DNA of 35,692 bases from CAITNM01 sp037138055. Its GTDB lineage: Bacteria; Pseudomonadota; Alphaproteobacteria; Paracaedibacterales; CAITNM01. Position numbers and translations under genes: made by a program. Below are positions 35,168 to 35,692 of the stretch, piece after piece; the first letter of the stretch is position 1, and each line of letters begins with the position of its first letter. The notes under the pieces are model-generated. The model ran no database searches and was not told where the DNA came from. It saw nothing but the letters and a program-made list of their open reading frames with translations. Where the stretch lies: NCBI GenBank assembly GCA_037138055.1, contig JBAXJB010000013.1, forward strand, positions 1-35,692, written 5' to 3'.

Positions 35168-35692
35168 CTAACTTCCTTTTTGTGATTCATCTGTTTTTTT
35201 CACTATATCATCTAACAAACTTTTCTTTTTTTTCTTAGATTTTCCAGATTTAGATGAATCAGTTGAAGTATCGCCTGCAGCATTATCACTGGCTGGATTT
35301 CCATTACCTGAGGCATCATCTGAACTTGAATCTCCTCCGGCTGAACCACCGGAATCTCCACCACCTGAGGCAGCACCTGAACTTGAATCTCCTCCGGCTG
35401 AACCACCGGAATCTCCTCCACCTGAAGCAGCGGCTGAACTTGAATCTCCTCCGGCTGCGCTACCGGAATCTCCTCCACCAGACGCAGCGGCTGAACTTGA
35501 ATCTCCTCCGGCTGCACTACCGGAATCTCCTCCACCAGACGCAGCGGCTGAACTTGAATCACTACCGCCGACTGCACCAGCTGAACTTGAATCTCCTCCG
35601 GCTGCGCTACCGGAATCTCCTCCACCAGACGCAGCGGCTGAACTTGAATCTCCTCCGGCTGCACTACCGGAATCTCCTCCACCAGACGCAGC
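35168..35692 (-). CDS. C-terminal part of a Gly/Ser/Asp/Ala repeat protein
   Basis: The frame is open for 174 codons from the right edge to a TAG at 35168-35170; the start is outside the window. The protein consists of 19-residue repeats (pattern AASGGGDSGSAAGGDSSSA) and ends in a Lys-rich tail (KSGKSKKKKKSLLDDIVKK). Only Gly, Ser, Asp, Ala and similar small residues occur in the repeats, as in disordered surface or matrix proteins. This is the true frame: the competing frame on the same strand gives Glu/Val/Pro/Gln repeats and starts from internal Met codons. It is divided from ftsK by about 100 bp. Confidence 0.75.
   Translation of the reverse strand, partial: AASGGGDSGSAAGGDSSSAAASGGGDSGSAAGGDSSSAGAVGGSDSSSAAASGGGDSGSAAGGDSSSAAASGGGDSGSAAGGDSSSAAASGGGDSGGSAGGDSSSGAASGGGDSGGSAGGDSSSDDASGNGNPASDNAAGDTSTDSSKSGKSKKKKKSLLDDIVKKTDESQKGS
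35322..35692. repeat. 57-bp tandem repeat array
   Basis: Units beginning GAACTTGAATC start at 35322, 35379, 35436, 35493, 35550, 35583 and 35640: six spaced 57 bp and one short 33-bp unit (35550-35582), which lacks 24 bp. Every step is a multiple of three, so the coding frame is kept. The array continues beyond the window. Confidence 0.95.

Noticed and set aside
35212..35682. 156-codon minus-strand frame rich in Glu, Val, Pro and Gln
   Set aside because: It is a shifted reading of the 57-bp array; the Gly/Ser/Asp frame has better composition, a sensible C-terminus and stays open to the window edge.

Overview
The window is AT-rich bacterial chromosome. The core genes (phasin, Cox11/CtaG, AcsA, an EnvZ/OmpR-type pair joined to BolA, FtsK next to AroK, DUF1289 next to Tmk) and the small basic protein after FtsA suggest an alphaproteobacterium. 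Low GC and several exported proteins of unknown family would fit a host-associated lineage such as Holosporales or Rickettsiales. That placement is inference; no rRNA or marker comparison was possible.

Layout. (1) About 1-8960 is an accessory region: an S24-type repressor lacking the protease serine (-), a divergent 1160-residue exported toxin-like protein with a small gene right behind it (+), a DUF3857-transglutaminase-DUF2569 gene that has lost its 5' end, and an unknown membrane protein. Two 45-bp direct repeats (11-55 and 5191-5235) that look like mobile-element ends abut the repressor 3' end and the broken gene. The region ends in about 690 bp without a convincing gene, holding six TGGACGG repeats, against tRNA-Lys(CUU). 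(2) 9110-16842 is core: FKBP and a LonB-like protease (-), then a tightly packed + run of YqhA, BolA, response regulator and histidine kinase, followed by a phasin and an MFS transporter. (3) 16852-26000 is all on -: rpe-dapB, an exported DXD glycosyltransferase, two coupled unknown genes (one with a helix-turn-helix), acs-ctaG, a Ser-Gln repeat protein and lpd. (4) 26114-27801 is on +: grxC-ftsA and a 52-residue basic protein that overlaps the end of the next operon. (5) 27784-35692 is nearly all on -: tmk, DUF1289, a YdjM-like protein and a prepilin-peptidase-like protein as an overlapping operon, then a CBS/CorC protein, a small exported protein, aroK, ftsK, and the C-terminus of a Gly/Ser/Asp repeat protein that runs off the right edge.

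How the genes work together. The core genes cover aerobic metabolism (acetyl-CoA synthetase, dihydrolipoamide dehydrogenase, Cox assembly), cell wall and division (DapB, FtsA, FtsK), nucleotide and shikimate pathways (Tmk, AroK) and envelope sensing (two-component pair). The accessory and exported genes are probably used against neighbours or a host: a likely toxin/immunity module under its own repressor, a secreted sugar transferase, and low-complexity repeat proteins.

Three points depend on reading beyond simple ATG-to-stop frames. The transglutaminase gene stays open upstream to the repeat junction at 5236. The Gly/Ser/Asp repeat gene occupies a frame with no start codon inside the window. 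Two genes of 52 codons lie at 27643 and 30096.
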